Assembly: GCA_002715985.1 (NCBI GenBank)
Contig: PBAO01000032.1
Location: forward strand, 1 to 46,220
Length of the DNA stretch: 46,220 nt
Direction of reading: 5' to 3'
From: Lysobacterales bacterium
GTDB taxonomy: Bacteria; Pseudomonadota; Gammaproteobacteria; Nevskiales; Salinisphaeraceae
Made by a program: the position numbers and the translations under genes. Shown in pieces: positions 8,227-15,570 of this stretch (position 1 is the first letter of the stretch; every line of letters begins with the position of its first letter). The notes beneath the pieces were generated by a model that was given only the letters and a program-made list of their open reading frames with translations, did not search any database and was not told the DNA's origin.

Positions 8227-8572
8227 GGCTTGCCGTTTTGAGAGGCCGGCGCAGGACAGGTGCATCGCCACGTGATGCGCGGCAGGCGTGCCGGTCAGGC
8301 CGGTGAGCCCGCCGAGGGGATCAAGCTGGCGACCGGCCCGAAACGAGCCGACGTCATGGCTTATTCAGAAAAGGGCGGCCGATGTCATGACGGTATCAAG
8401 CCCGTCGGACCAGTTTCTCTGTTGGCCGACGAAGGAAACGACATAAGCCATGACCATGTGCATGCTTCATGCAAGTATGTTATGACGTACTTTTGTCTAA
8501 GTGCATGACTGATAACGCTCTTATACCGTGCCGCCTGCCAAAAGATCATGGCGATTCTTCGGAGAGCGATTT
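8227..8572. promoter_or_regulatory. Intergenic region with TGCATG inverted repeat upstream of the porin gene
   Basis: No convincing gene is seen in these 346 bases. The last 130 are richer in A and T than the surroundings. They contain TGCATGCTTCATGCA (8459-8473), an inverted repeat with 6-base arms, and another TGCATG at 8502-8507. GGAG at 8561-8564 is the ribosome-binding site for the porin. This is the expected place for the porin promoter and a repressor or activator site; no promoter hexamers can be assigned with confidence. Confidence 0.4.
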
Positions 8573-10057
8573 ATGCGGCTGATCCCGCGCACGACATCGG
8601 TATTGTTCATCGGCATGGCCGGTTTGACGGGTACGGCCATGGCCGAAACCGACACCGAGGCGCTCGAGGAGCGGGTCAAGCGACTGGAACGGATCATCCA
8701 GGCCGCGGGATTGACGTTGCCCGAGGACGGCAATCGGCAGGCCGTGTCGAAAGCGCGCCAGCGATCGGGCGTTGACAAGCCGACGGTCGCTGCCGAAACA
8801 GAGCGCCCCGCCGAGAGACAGGTCCTTACACAGGCACAACTCGCCGATTTCTCGCCGGAACCGGTGGCCAGGGAACTGCTGAGTGACGAGACCGATCTCG
8901 CGGGCGCTGAAGACGATGACCCGCTGCAGTTCAGTATCGGCGAGCATACGACCGCGGACATCGGCGGGTATGTCAAGGTCAACGCCAACTTCAGCAATTT
9001 CAGCACCGGCGATTCCACGGATCGACAGCGCGAGCTCTATACCCCGTCGCGTGTGAACGTGGGCCAGGGGCCAGGCTCGGAGGCCACCGATTTCTCGGCC
9101 CGCTGGACACGCATCAATCTGCTGACCAATACCCGTCTCGGCGGCCACGAGATCGAGGGCTACGTCGAGTTCGACTTCTTCGGCGATGATGCCAACGAGG
9201 CCACGACGGGCTCATACGGCATGCGCCTGCGCGATGCCATCTTCGAACTCGACAAGACCTGGCTGTTCGGCCAGACCGACTCCACGTTCATGGATACCTC
9301 GGCGACACCGGAAACGCTGGACCAGATCGGCCCGGCTGAATCCATCAGCCTGATTCGCCAGACCCAGATCCGCTATACGAAGAACAATTTTGCAATCGCG
9401 CTGGAAAACCCGAGCGTGACCGAGGAATTCTTCGATCGTGACACCGGCGTGGGCACGACCGCCACGCTACAGGAAGAGAGCTGGCCCGATCTGGTGGCCG
9501 ACTATCGCATCGAGCATCGCCTGGGGCATGTCGGCTTTGGCGGCATCGTGCGCCGGGTGAGTAACGAAGGCATCGATAACCCGGTGACCGGCGAGCGTTT
9601 CGATGAGGATGCCGCGGTCGGCTACGGCTTTCGCCTGTCGGGCCGCCTCAAGGTCGGCGACAACGGCGATGATCTGCGCTTCTTCTCGACCTACGGCGAC
9701 GGCCTGGGCCGCTACGTGGCACTGGGCCTGATCCCGGCCGGCACGATCGACGCCGAGGGCAACGTCGAGACGATTTCCTATGCCTCGGGGTATCTGGCCT
9801 ACCAGCACGTCTGGTCGCCGAAATGGCGCTCGAATGTCGTGCTGGGCACGCTGCAGGTCGACAACAACGGGCGCACCGATTTCGGCCCGCGCGATGCAGC
9901 CACGAAAAGCGCTTCGAGCTTTCACGTGAACCTGATCTGGAACCCGATCACGCCGCTGTCGTTCGGCGGCGAGTACATCTACGCCGAGCGCGAGGTCGAG
10001 TCGGGCACCGAAGGCAATCTCGACCGGCTGCAGTTTTCGGCCAAGTACGCGTTCTGA
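8573..10057 (+). CDS. DcaP-like trimeric outer-membrane porin
   Basis: A 494-residue porin. Signal peptide MRLIPRTTSVLFIGMAGLTG ends at AMAET. The mature N-terminus (TEALEERVKRLERIIQAAG) is the short coiled coil characteristic of DcaP porins, which form trimers and pass dicarboxylates, phthalates or other negatively charged solutes. After a linker, the barrel begins GGYVKVNANFSNFSTGDS and continues with porin-like strands such as INLLTNTRLGGHEIEGYVEFDFF, given here only as a pattern. It ends KYAF, an outer-membrane assembly signal. An in-frame GTG at 8528 exists, but GGAG before ATG 8573 and the signal peptide decide the start. It could supply outer-membrane entry for the acid handled by the adjacent ABC unit; that link is speculative. 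Confidence 0.85.
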   Translation: MRLIPRTTSVLFIGMAGLTGTAMAETDTEALEERVKRLERIIQAAGLTLPEDGNRQAVSKARQRSGVDKPTVAAETERPAERQVLTQAQLADFSPEPVARELLSDETDLAGAEDDDPLQFSIGEHTTADIGGYVKVNANFSNFSTGDSTDRQRELYTPSRVNVGQGPGSEATDFSARWTRINLLTNTRLGGHEIEGYVEFDFFGDDANEATTGSYGMRLRDAIFELDKTWLFGQTDSTFMDTSATPETLDQIGPAESISLIRQTQIRYTKNNFAIALENPSVTEEFFDRDTGVGTTATLQEESWPDLVADYRIEHRLGHVGFGGIVRRVSNEGIDNPVTGERFDEDAAVGYGFRLSGRLKVGDNGDDLRFFSTYGDGLGRYVALGLIPAGTIDAEGNVETISYASGYLAYQHVWSPKWRSNVVLGTLQVDNNGRTDFGPRDAATKSASSFHVNLIWNPITPLSFGGEYIYAEREVESGTEGNLDRLQFSAKYAF

Positions 10058-10173
10058 CGAGCAGTCGTCATCGGTCGGTGATCCGACGGATAGCCGGGCG
10101 GGGCGGGCAGGGCGCATAGTCGGGAGATCGATCTCAGGTCGGCCGTCTGGCTGGCCCTGCATGGAACACGCGC

Positions 10174-10716
10174 ATGGTCTCGTTCATGAATCGCTCGTTC
10201 GGTTTCTCGGCGGCGAGCATCGCGCCGGATCGGTCTTTCCCCCGCGCCGACCACGTGGACCTGGACCGCTATATGCGCGACTGGTATGTCATCGCGCATA
10301 TTCCGCCCCGGATCACGAAGACCGCCCACCACTCGATCGAGCGCTATCGGCGCAACGGCAACGATCGGATCGATGTCACCTTCACGTTCAGAAAGGATGG
10401 CCCCGACGGCGAGCACAAGACGATGAACCCCACGGGCTTCGTGGTGCCCGATACCGGCAACGCGGTCTGGGCGATGCAGTTCATCTGGCCGATCAAGATG
10501 CAGTTCGTCGTGTCTTACGTGGACGCCGACTACCAGACGACCATCGTGGCCCGCGAGCGCCGGGATTTCGTCTGGATCATGGCGATTACGCCGCAGATCA
10601 GCGACGATGCCTACGCGGGCCTGGTCGAGCGCGTGCGACAGACCGGCTACGACATCTCCAGGCTGCGCAAGGTGCCCCAGCAATCGGCCACGGCCGGAAT
10701 GCAATCGACCGGCTAG
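10174..10716 (+). CDS. Lipocalin-family protein (Blc-like)
   Basis: A 180-residue lipocalin. The first conserved block is LDRYMRDWYVIAHIPPR, equivalent to Blc R-Y-x-G-x-W-Y-E-I-A, but aspartate replaces the usual glycine before the tryptophan. The barrel strands follow (IDVTFTFRKDG, MQFIWPIKMQFVVSYVD, TTIVARERRDFVWIMAITPQI), and the C-terminal helix AYAGLVERVRQTGYDISRLRKVPQ matches bacterial lipocalins closely. Unlike E. coli Blc there is no lipobox or clear signal peptide, so it may be cytoplasmic. Bacterial lipocalins bind lysophospholipids or fatty acids and are often stress-induced. GGAA at 10163-10166 precedes ATG 10174. Confidence 0.85.
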   Translation: MVSFMNRSFGFSAASIAPDRSFPRADHVDLDRYMRDWYVIAHIPPRITKTAHHSIERYRRNGNDRIDVTFTFRKDGPDGEHKTMNPTGFVVPDTGNAVWAMQFIWPIKMQFVVSYVDADYQTTIVARERRDFVWIMAITPQISDDAYAGLVERVRQTGYDISRLRKVPQQSATAGMQSTG

Positions 10717-10764
10717 GATGTGGCACCGGGTGGATCATGCGCCCGATACCGTGCCGGCGCGGCG

Positions 10765-11046
10765 CTACGCTCCCGGCGGTCGCCGACCGAGCCGCTTGCG
10801 CCAGAGCTTGCTGACAACCCCCTGGGCCACGAACCGTGCGAGTGCCACCGACAGGCCACTGGCACCGGCCCACAGAATGAGATCACGCCAGCGGTTGGCC
10901 GGCTCGGCGACATCCTGAGGCGGAGCGTCGCCGCGCAGCTGGCGCCAGGCACGGTCTGCGCCCTTGCGCGCGACCATGCTGGCGCCGATCACGGCCCCCG
11001 CGCTGAGTGCGGCCCAGACGATACGTTCCTTGTCAGCCTGATTCAT
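10765..11046 (-). CDS. DUF4235 small membrane protein
   Basis: A 93-residue protein with two hydrophobic segments (IVWAALSAGAVIGASMVA and LILWAGASGLSVALARFVA) separated by a polar linker carrying PPQDVAEPANRWRD. The order, with W-R after the first segment, G-x-x-P-P-x-D in the middle and an A-R-x-x-x-x-G/R end, is that of the DUF4235 family. Function is unknown. It is the only - strand gene between the lipocalin and the SOUL gene and is divergently transcribed from the latter. Confidence 0.8.
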   Translation of the reverse strand: MNQADKERIVWAALSAGAVIGASMVARKGADRAWRQLRGDAPPQDVAEPANRWRDLILWAGASGLSVALARFVAQGVVSKLWRKRLGRRPPGA

Positions 11047-11206
11047 GGCGTGGTGTTCATTGTTGGGCAGGACCTGAAGTGTGCCACGTCAAGAGGGACG
11101 TGATAGCGCGTATCGCTACGGATAGCGCTTGTGGGGCCGGCTTGCTTTCAGCGGGCGTTGGCAGCGGTTTGCTAGCATTTCGACAGTAATGGATACGGGC
11201 ATCGTC

Positions 11207-11866
11207 ATGACAAGAACAACCAAAATCTGGCTCGGCGTAGCGCTCGGCGTAGCTTCCAGTCTATTACTGGCCGGCTGTTCGGTATTCGGCTATCGCGGTG
11301 GCACCGAAACGCCGGACTACACGGTCGTCGATCAGGTCAGGGACCTCGAGATTCGTGACTACGCCCCGCGCCTGGCCGCCGATACGGTGGTTCAGGCCGC
11401 CACGGTTGAAAAAGCCCGCAAACAGGGGTTCAAGCGGCTGGCCGGCTATATTTTCGGTGACAATCAGGCCGGCGAAGAGATGGCCATGACCGCGCCCGTG
11501 GCGCAGTCCTCGAAAAAGATCGAGATGACCGCCCCCGTGGCCCAGACGGCGACCGATCGCGGCTGGCGGATCCGTTTCTTTCTACCCGGCCGGCTGACGA
11601 TGGCGACAGCCCCCAAGCCGACCAGCGACACGGTCACCCTGCATGAAGTACCGAGCCAAACCTATGCCGTGTCGCGTTTTTCCGGCAGCCGCGGCGAGGA
11701 CGCGGTCAATACGCATATCGCCCAGTTGACGCAGACGCTGGCCGATAGCCGATGGGAGACCACCGGTCAGGCGATTGCCTGGTTCTACGATCCGCCGTGG
11801 ACGTTGCCGTTTCTGCGGCGCAACGAGGTGGCCGTGCCCGTTGAACAGAAAGAGGCAGAAACATGA
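11207..11866 (+). CDS. SOUL-family heme-binding-like lipoprotein
   Basis: A 219-residue protein. The N-terminus has basic TRTTK, a hydrophobic core and lipobox LLAGCS, so it is probably anchored in the outer membrane facing the periplasm. The mature part contains the SOUL/HBP hallmarks: YTVVDQVRDLEIRDYAPRLAA, GFKRLAGYIFGDN, and the duplicated M-T-A-P-V motifs in EEMAMTAPVAQ and KIEMTAPVAQ, then RIRFFLPG and a C-terminal WFYDPPWTLPFLRRNEVAV. Eukaryotic members bind heme or porphyrins; bacterial roles are unclear. ATG 11207 was preferred over ATG 11189 because it gives a compact lipoprotein signal. Its stop overlaps the next gene by ATGA. Confidence 0.88.
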   Translation: MTRTTKIWLGVALGVASSLLLAGCSVFGYRGGTETPDYTVVDQVRDLEIRDYAPRLAADTVVQAATVEKARKQGFKRLAGYIFGDNQAGEEMAMTAPVAQSSKKIEMTAPVAQTATDRGWRIRFFLPGRLTMATAPKPTSDTVTLHEVPSQTYAVSRFSGSRGEDAVNTHIAQLTQTLADSRWETTGQAIAWFYDPPWTLPFLRRNEVAVPVEQKEAET

Positions 11867-12081
11867 TCAAGCATCTCGTGATCGATCAGGCCCGGCGGTG
11901 GCTATCGGATCCGCACAACCGCGACCGGCTCAAGAAAGCCGGCCGTTCGGCCTGGCAGGCCTACCAAGACAGCCGGCGCCAGCGCGAGCCCGGCCATGGG
12001 CCCGGTGACGCGCCGCGCGGGCGTCGCGATCAGTCGGCCGCCCCGGCCGGGCGCTCCCGCAGCGACGACCAGACCGGATGA
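11863..12081 (+). CDS. Small basic hypothetical protein coupled to the SOUL gene
   Basis: A 72-residue soluble, strongly charged protein. The first half looks helical (HLVIDQARRWLSDPHNRDRLKKAG); the second half is rich in Arg, Gly and Pro and probably disordered. Its ATG overlaps the stop of the SOUL-family gene (11863-11866), the arrangement expected for a translationally coupled partner. No family is recognised. Codon use is like the neighbours, which supports it being real, but a short open frame in GC-rich DNA could arise by chance. Confidence 0.6.
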   Translation: MIKHLVIDQARRWLSDPHNRDRLKKAGRSAWQAYQDSRRQREPGHGPGDAPRGRRDQSAAPAGRSRSDDQTG

Positions 12082-12133
12082 CCGACGCCCTGCGCCGGGC
12101 GCTCAAGCAGGGCCTTGCGACCCGCCGGGCGAT

Positions 12134-13492
12134 CTAGGCAGCCACAGCGGGCGCCTGGCGCGGGTAGCGCACGATCTGGCCGCCCTGGGCCGGGGCAAAG
12201 GCCACGCCGCGTGAATGAGAGCCTTCCCCCTTGTCTGTGGTGGGCTGCAGTCGGTGCTCGGACAGAAGCGTTTTCAAGACCACTTGCAGCTCCATATGCG
12301 CGAACGCGGCCCCGATACAGCGCCGCACGCCACCGCCAAACGGGATGAGCTGATACGGGTCGGGCCGTACGCCGACGAAACGGTCCGGATTGAAGCGCAT
12401 CGGCTCGGGAAACAGATCGGCGTCGGTCTGCACGAGATCGATCGCGATCATGATGTGCATGCCCCTGGGCGCCCGCCACGGCCCGATGGTGTAGGAATCG
12501 GCCAGAACCTTTCGGAATGTGAACGCGATGACCGGGCGCGTGCGCTGGACCTCGTTGATGAACGCATCCAGCAGATCGGTCTCTCCGGCATCGAGGCTGG
12601 CCACCAGGCGATCCATGAACTCGGGATGCCGGCGTAGACGCTCGACCGCCCAGGCCAGCGTGGTGGCCGTGGTTTCGTGACCCGCGGTGAGCAGAGTGAC
12701 GAGCTCGTCGGCAATCTCGCGATCGCTCATGGGCGCGCCGTCGTCGTAGCGAGCGCCCAGCAACATCGACAGGATATCGCTGCGGTGCTCGTAGGCCCCG
12801 TCGGCGCGGGCATTCTCGATCAGCCGATTGACGATGGCGTCGTACTCCGCGCGCATGCGGTGGAAACGTCCCCACGGCGCATAGCCGAACAGATCGATCC
12901 GAGGGATCGGCGTGGCGGCGAGAATGGATCCCAGGTTGACCAGCCGAGGCAGCAGTTCGCGCAGGGCATCCAGATCCTGGCCCTCGGCACCGAATACGGT
13001 ACGCAGGATGATCCGCAGGGTGATGTCGTTCATGGCCGGCAGGCTGGCCACGGATTCGCCCTCCGGCCAGTGGGCCATGCCGGCCCGGGCTTCTTCGGCC
13101 ATCAGCTCGCGGTATTCGGCCAGACGATTGCCATGAAAGGCCGGCGTCAGCAGCTTGCGCTGTGCGCGATGGGGCTCGCCGGACAGCGCGAACAGCGAAC
13201 CGCGGCCCATGACCCGGCCGAGATTGGGCTCCATGTTGCCAAGCTCTGCCGGATCGGCCTTGAACAGGGTTCGGATCTTGTCCGGATCGCTGATCACCAG
13301 CGTCTTGCCGAACAACGGCAGCTTGAGCGTGAAATCACGCCCGTATTGACGACGACGATCGGCCAGCGACAGCGAGCGGCTGCGATCCATGGCCCCAAGC
13401 AGCATACGCAGTAGAAACGGCGCCCACGGGCCGCTGGGCAGCATGGCCGAGTGGCCGGGCAGATGTCGGGTATCGGTCTGGGGTTGTGTCAC
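12134..13492 (-). CDS. Cytochrome P450
   Basis: A 452-residue bacterial P450 monooxygenase. The I-helix oxygen-activation motif is AGHETT (270-275), the K-helix E-x-x-R is EVQR (314-317), and the heme-binding loop is FGGGVRRCIG with cysteine ligand Cys392. PEPMRFNPDRF is the usual meander segment. There is no membrane anchor, so it is cytoplasmic and needs ferredoxin-type electron donors, which are not in this window. The frame extends upstream, but GTG 13492 is preceded by GGAGGA at good spacing and gives the normal N-terminus. The overall sequence resembles CYP120/CYP102-like class B enzymes acting on fatty acids or terpenoids; the substrate is unknown. Confidence 0.92.
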   Translation of the reverse strand: MTQPQTDTRHLPGHSAMLPSGPWAPFLLRMLLGAMDRSRSLSLADRRRQYGRDFTLKLPLFGKTLVISDPDKIRTLFKADPAELGNMEPNLGRVMGRGSLFALSGEPHRAQRKLLTPAFHGNRLAEYRELMAEEARAGMAHWPEGESVASLPAMNDITLRIILRTVFGAEGQDLDALRELLPRLVNLGSILAATPIPRIDLFGYAPWGRFHRMRAEYDAIVNRLIENARADGAYEHRSDILSMLLGARYDDGAPMSDREIADELVTLLTAGHETTATTLAWAVERLRRHPEFMDRLVASLDAGETDLLDAFINEVQRTRPVIAFTFRKVLADSYTIGPWRAPRGMHIMIAIDLVQTDADLFPEPMRFNPDRFVGVRPDPYQLIPFGGGVRRCIGAAFAHMELQVVLKTLLSEHRLQPTTDKGEGSHSRGVAFAPAQGGQIVRYPRQAPAVAA

Positions 13493-13542
13493 GGCGTGTC
13501 CTCCAAGCGTTCGATTCGACGCTACGCCGCCCGATGGCATAA

Positions 13543-13559
13543 ATCAATCATTGGTTGAT
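13543..13559. promoter_or_regulatory. Candidate operator upstream of the P450 gene
   Basis: ATCAATCATTGGTTGAT has 8-base arms matching at seven positions around a central T, the size and symmetry of a TetR-family binding site. It lies about 50 bases upstream of the P450 start and 97 bases before the DNA-glycosylase-like gene, so it could control either. Confidence 0.5.
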
Positions 13560-13655
13560 GTAAGAGTGACAGTGTTCGCGTCGCGACTCGGCGTTGAGCC
13601 TGAACCCGGCCGCGCGTAATCTCGCGGCCCTCGTCATCGTTTTCCAGGCATTGCC

Positions 13656-14348
13656 GTGGCATTGAACAACGCCCAGCGAGCCGCGTTTCGGGCGCTGGCC
13701 GCTGATATCGAGGGTATCGATACGTCGGTATACGAGCGCTTCGCGGCCGATCCGGCCGAACCCGTGATCGGCCTGGGGTGGGCCGATGCGCGTATCGGTT
13801 TCTTTGGCCGTGACCCGGGCCGGGACGAAGTGCGCTACGGCGAGCCGTTCATCGGTGCGGGCGGGCAACTGGTGCGCAAAACGCTGTATCGGGCGTTATA
13901 CGGCGCCGAACTGCCGGATTTCGAAACCTCGCGGTGCGTCGGACGCGATTTCTTCTGGGTCAACACGGTGCCCTACAAGCCGGCCGGCAACAAAGCCTGG
14001 TCGATGAAGATCAAGCGTCGCTTTCACCCGCTGATGCGCGCCTTGCTCATCGATGCCTGGCAGGGACGTGACCTGATCACGCTGGGCCGCGAGGCGTTTC
14101 TGTGGTTCGGGATCGATCGCCCCAAGGCCGAGCGCGACGCTATCGAGGCGTTCTGGCAAAGCGAAACCCGATTTTCTGCGTCTCTGACGGTCTGGCTGGC
14201 CGACGAGGACGGGCGCGACGAGGCCTTTCGGTTGCATCCTTTGCCGCATCCGTCGCCGCTGAACGCAACCTGGTACAAGCGCTTTCCCGATCTGCTGAGC
14301 GCCCGGCTGGCCGCGCTCGATGTCCGGCCGGATAATCTGACGGTCTAG
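13656..14348 (+). CDS. Uracil-DNA glycosylase superfamily protein
   Basis: A 230-residue protein of the uracil-DNA glycosylase fold. Motif A appears as GFFGRDPGRDEVRYGEPFIG followed by AGGQLVRKTLY, closely parallel to the G-E-x-P-G-x-x-E-x-x-x-G-x-P-F-V-G block of families 4 and 5. The C-terminal HPLPHPSPLNATWYKRFPDL contains the H-P-S-P-x-N active-site loop. Only one cysteine is visible, so the four-cysteine iron-sulfur site of family 4 is absent. A base-excision or related DNA-repair role is likely, substrate unproven. The start is GTG 13656; no strong ribosome-binding site is evident. Its TAG stop lies in the CTAG that flanks a MITE-like insertion. Confidence 0.8.
   Translation: MALNNAQRAAFRALAADIEGIDTSVYERFAADPAEPVIGLGWADARIGFFGRDPGRDEVRYGEPFIGAGGQLVRKTLYRALYGAELPDFETSRCVGRDFFWVNTVPYKPAGNKAWSMKIKRRFHPLMRALLIDAWQGRDLITLGREAFLWFGIDRPKAERDAIEAFWQSETRFSASLTVWLADEDGRDEAFRLHPLPHPSPLNATWYKRFPDLLSARLAALDVRPDNLTV
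14345..14348. repeat. Left CTAG target-site duplication
   Basis: CTAG immediately outside the left end of the MITE-like element, matched by CTAG at 14603-14606. It contains the TAG stop of the DNA-glycosylase-like gene. Confidence 0.6.
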
Positions 14349-14364
14349 GGGTGTCGTCATGAGA
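14349..14364 (+). repeat. Left terminal inverted repeat
   Basis: GGGTGTCGTCATGAGA; pairs with the right repeat over 14 contiguous bases. Confidence 0.7.
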
Positions 14365-14585
14365 CAAGGCGGCGCATCGGCGGCCAGGCCGCGGCAAGAC
14401 CGGGCATTGCGAGCGTCGCGTGGTCGTTCCACGTGAGCCAGCCCCTAAAAATCAACCATGGCGCAGGATTGTCGGGGCTTGGCCGCCGACCCATCGCCAT
14501 ATTTTGAGGGTTGCCCGCGGCGGACGCGCCATGCGGCGTTCCGGGCCTTGCCTGATACGCCCGGAGCGGGCAATGCGACGTCATA

Positions 14586-14602
14586 TCTCATGACGACACG
14601 CC
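14586..14602 (-). repeat. Right terminal inverted repeat
   Basis: TCTCATGACGACACGCC on the + strand; the reverse complement aligns with the left terminal repeat with one extra C near the tip. Confidence 0.7.
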
Positions 14603-14606
14603 CTAG
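14603..14606. repeat. Right CTAG target-site duplication
   Basis: CTAG just outside the right end of the MITE-like element; read on the - strand it provides the TAG stop of the HAD phosphatase. Confidence 0.6.
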
Positions 14607-15271
14607 AATCGGCGCACGTGCAAGGCACCACTGGCGTCCTGTTCGGCCGAAAGATGGGTGTAGTCCGTGATCTGTTCGTGATCCGCCGCTGCGGCCAGTG
14701 GTGCCGGATGACCGGCGGTGACGACCAGCACAGCCGCGCCGCTGGCCTCGGCGGCGACGATACCGGCCTCGGCGTCCTCGAAGATCAGGCAGGATTCCAC
14801 GGGCACCCCCAGTGCCGCCGCGCCTTTATGAAACGGTTCGGGAGAGGGTTTGCCCTCGGTGACGTCGTCACCGGCGATCAGCGTGGCCGGCATGGGCAGG
14901 CCGGCCGCCGCGATCCGGGCCTGGGCCAGGCGGCGCGGCGCTGATGTCACGATCGCCCAGCGATCGACCGGCAGGCTGGCCAAGAACGCCGGCGCGCCGG
15001 CGATCGGCTCGATACCGGCGACATCATGGATCTCGGCTTCCATGATCGCTGCGGCTTCGGCCTCGATATCGATACCGGTCACGCCCGAATCGCGCACTGT
15101 GTCGATTCCGCGCTTGCCGTGAATCGTGGGCAGAAACTCGGCCGGGTCGAGCCCATGCTCCAATGCCCAGCGATGCCAGACGCGTTCGGCGGCCGCGATC
15201 GAGGTCAGCACTGTGCCGTCCATATCGAACAGAAAGACACCGTGGCCGGCAGAAGAATAGACACGAGACAT
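14603..15271 (-). CDS. HAD-superfamily (subfamily IA) phosphatase
   Basis: A 222-residue HAD hydrolase with all four motifs: I, FLFDMDGTV, nucleophile and acid/base aspartates near residues 16-18; II, the serine or threonine in AIVTSAPRR; III, the lysine in TEGKPSPEPF; IV, the acidic residues in LIFEDAEAG. A helical cap lies between motifs I and II, as in sugar-phosphate phosphatases of the YfbT/YniC or 2-deoxyglucose-6-phosphatase type, the most likely activity. ATG 15271 places motif I at the usual distance; upstream in-frame codons lack similarity. The stop lies in the right CTAG flank of the MITE-like element. Confidence 0.88.
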   Translation of the reverse strand: MSRVYSSAGHGVFLFDMDGTVLTSIAAAERVWHRWALEHGLDPAEFLPTIHGKRGIDTVRDSGVTGIDIEAEAAAIMEAEIHDVAGIEPIAGAPAFLASLPVDRWAIVTSAPRRLAQARIAAAGLPMPATLIAGDDVTEGKPSPEPFHKGAAALGVPVESCLIFEDAEAGIVAAEASGAAVLVVTAGHPAPLAAAADHEQITDYTHLSAEQDASGALHVRRF

Positions 15272-15412
15272 TGAGCAGGTCGCCTGTAGACAAGAGCAAA
15301 GCGGCAAGCCTACAGACTGTGGCCGGGCGCGGGAATCCGCCGGGCCCGGCGTGGTTGTTTTGCCCGTATCACGCCATAGATTTCGGCTTGTATACCCGAA
15401 ACGAGCGTTCCC

Positions 15413-15565
15413 ATGCCCCGGCCATTCGATCCAGACGACGACAAGACCAAGCGCGAGCACGCCCAAGACGACGATGCCGATCGCCCGACGCGCGGCAGTC
15501 AGAAAGAGAAGAACGACAACGGCTACAGCGAGAAGGACGAAGACGACGACTCGCCGAACGTCTGA
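15413..15565 (+). CDS. Small acidic hydrophilic protein (50 aa)
   Basis: An ATG-started 50-codon frame encoding a highly charged peptide, rich in Asp, Lys, Glu and Arg with no hydrophobic segment. It begins MPRPFDPDDDKTKREHAQ and ends KDEDDDSPNV. Its composition is strikingly non-random for a chance frame in GC-rich DNA, and it fills the gap between two - strand genes. No strong ribosome-binding site is seen. Such low-complexity hydrophilic proteins are often stress-related and disordered; no family is recognised. Confidence 0.5.
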   Translation: MPRPFDPDDDKTKREHAQDDDADRPTRGSQKEKNDNGYSEKDEDDDSPNV

Positions 15566-15570
15566 AGATT

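Larger units (their letters stand above)
14349..14602. mobile_element. MITE-like non-autonomous element (254 bp)
   Basis: Terminal inverted repeats are present at both ends: GGGTGTCGTCATGAGA on the left and, read inward from the right, GGCGTGTCGTCATGAGA. Fourteen bases (GTGTCGTCATGAGA) are identical and the tips differ by a one-base indel. Both ends are flanked by CTAG, consistent with a 4-bp target duplication of the YTAR type used by IS5-group elements. The interior has no credible gene, so it would need a transposase in trans. Excision in silico restores a single CTAG in which the two convergent neighbouring genes both end. The assignment to an IS group is inference. Confidence 0.65.

Noticed and set aside
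8260-8508. An 82-codon + strand frame in the porin upstream gap
   Set aside because: No ribosome-binding site or family resemblance, and it covers the likely promoter patch.
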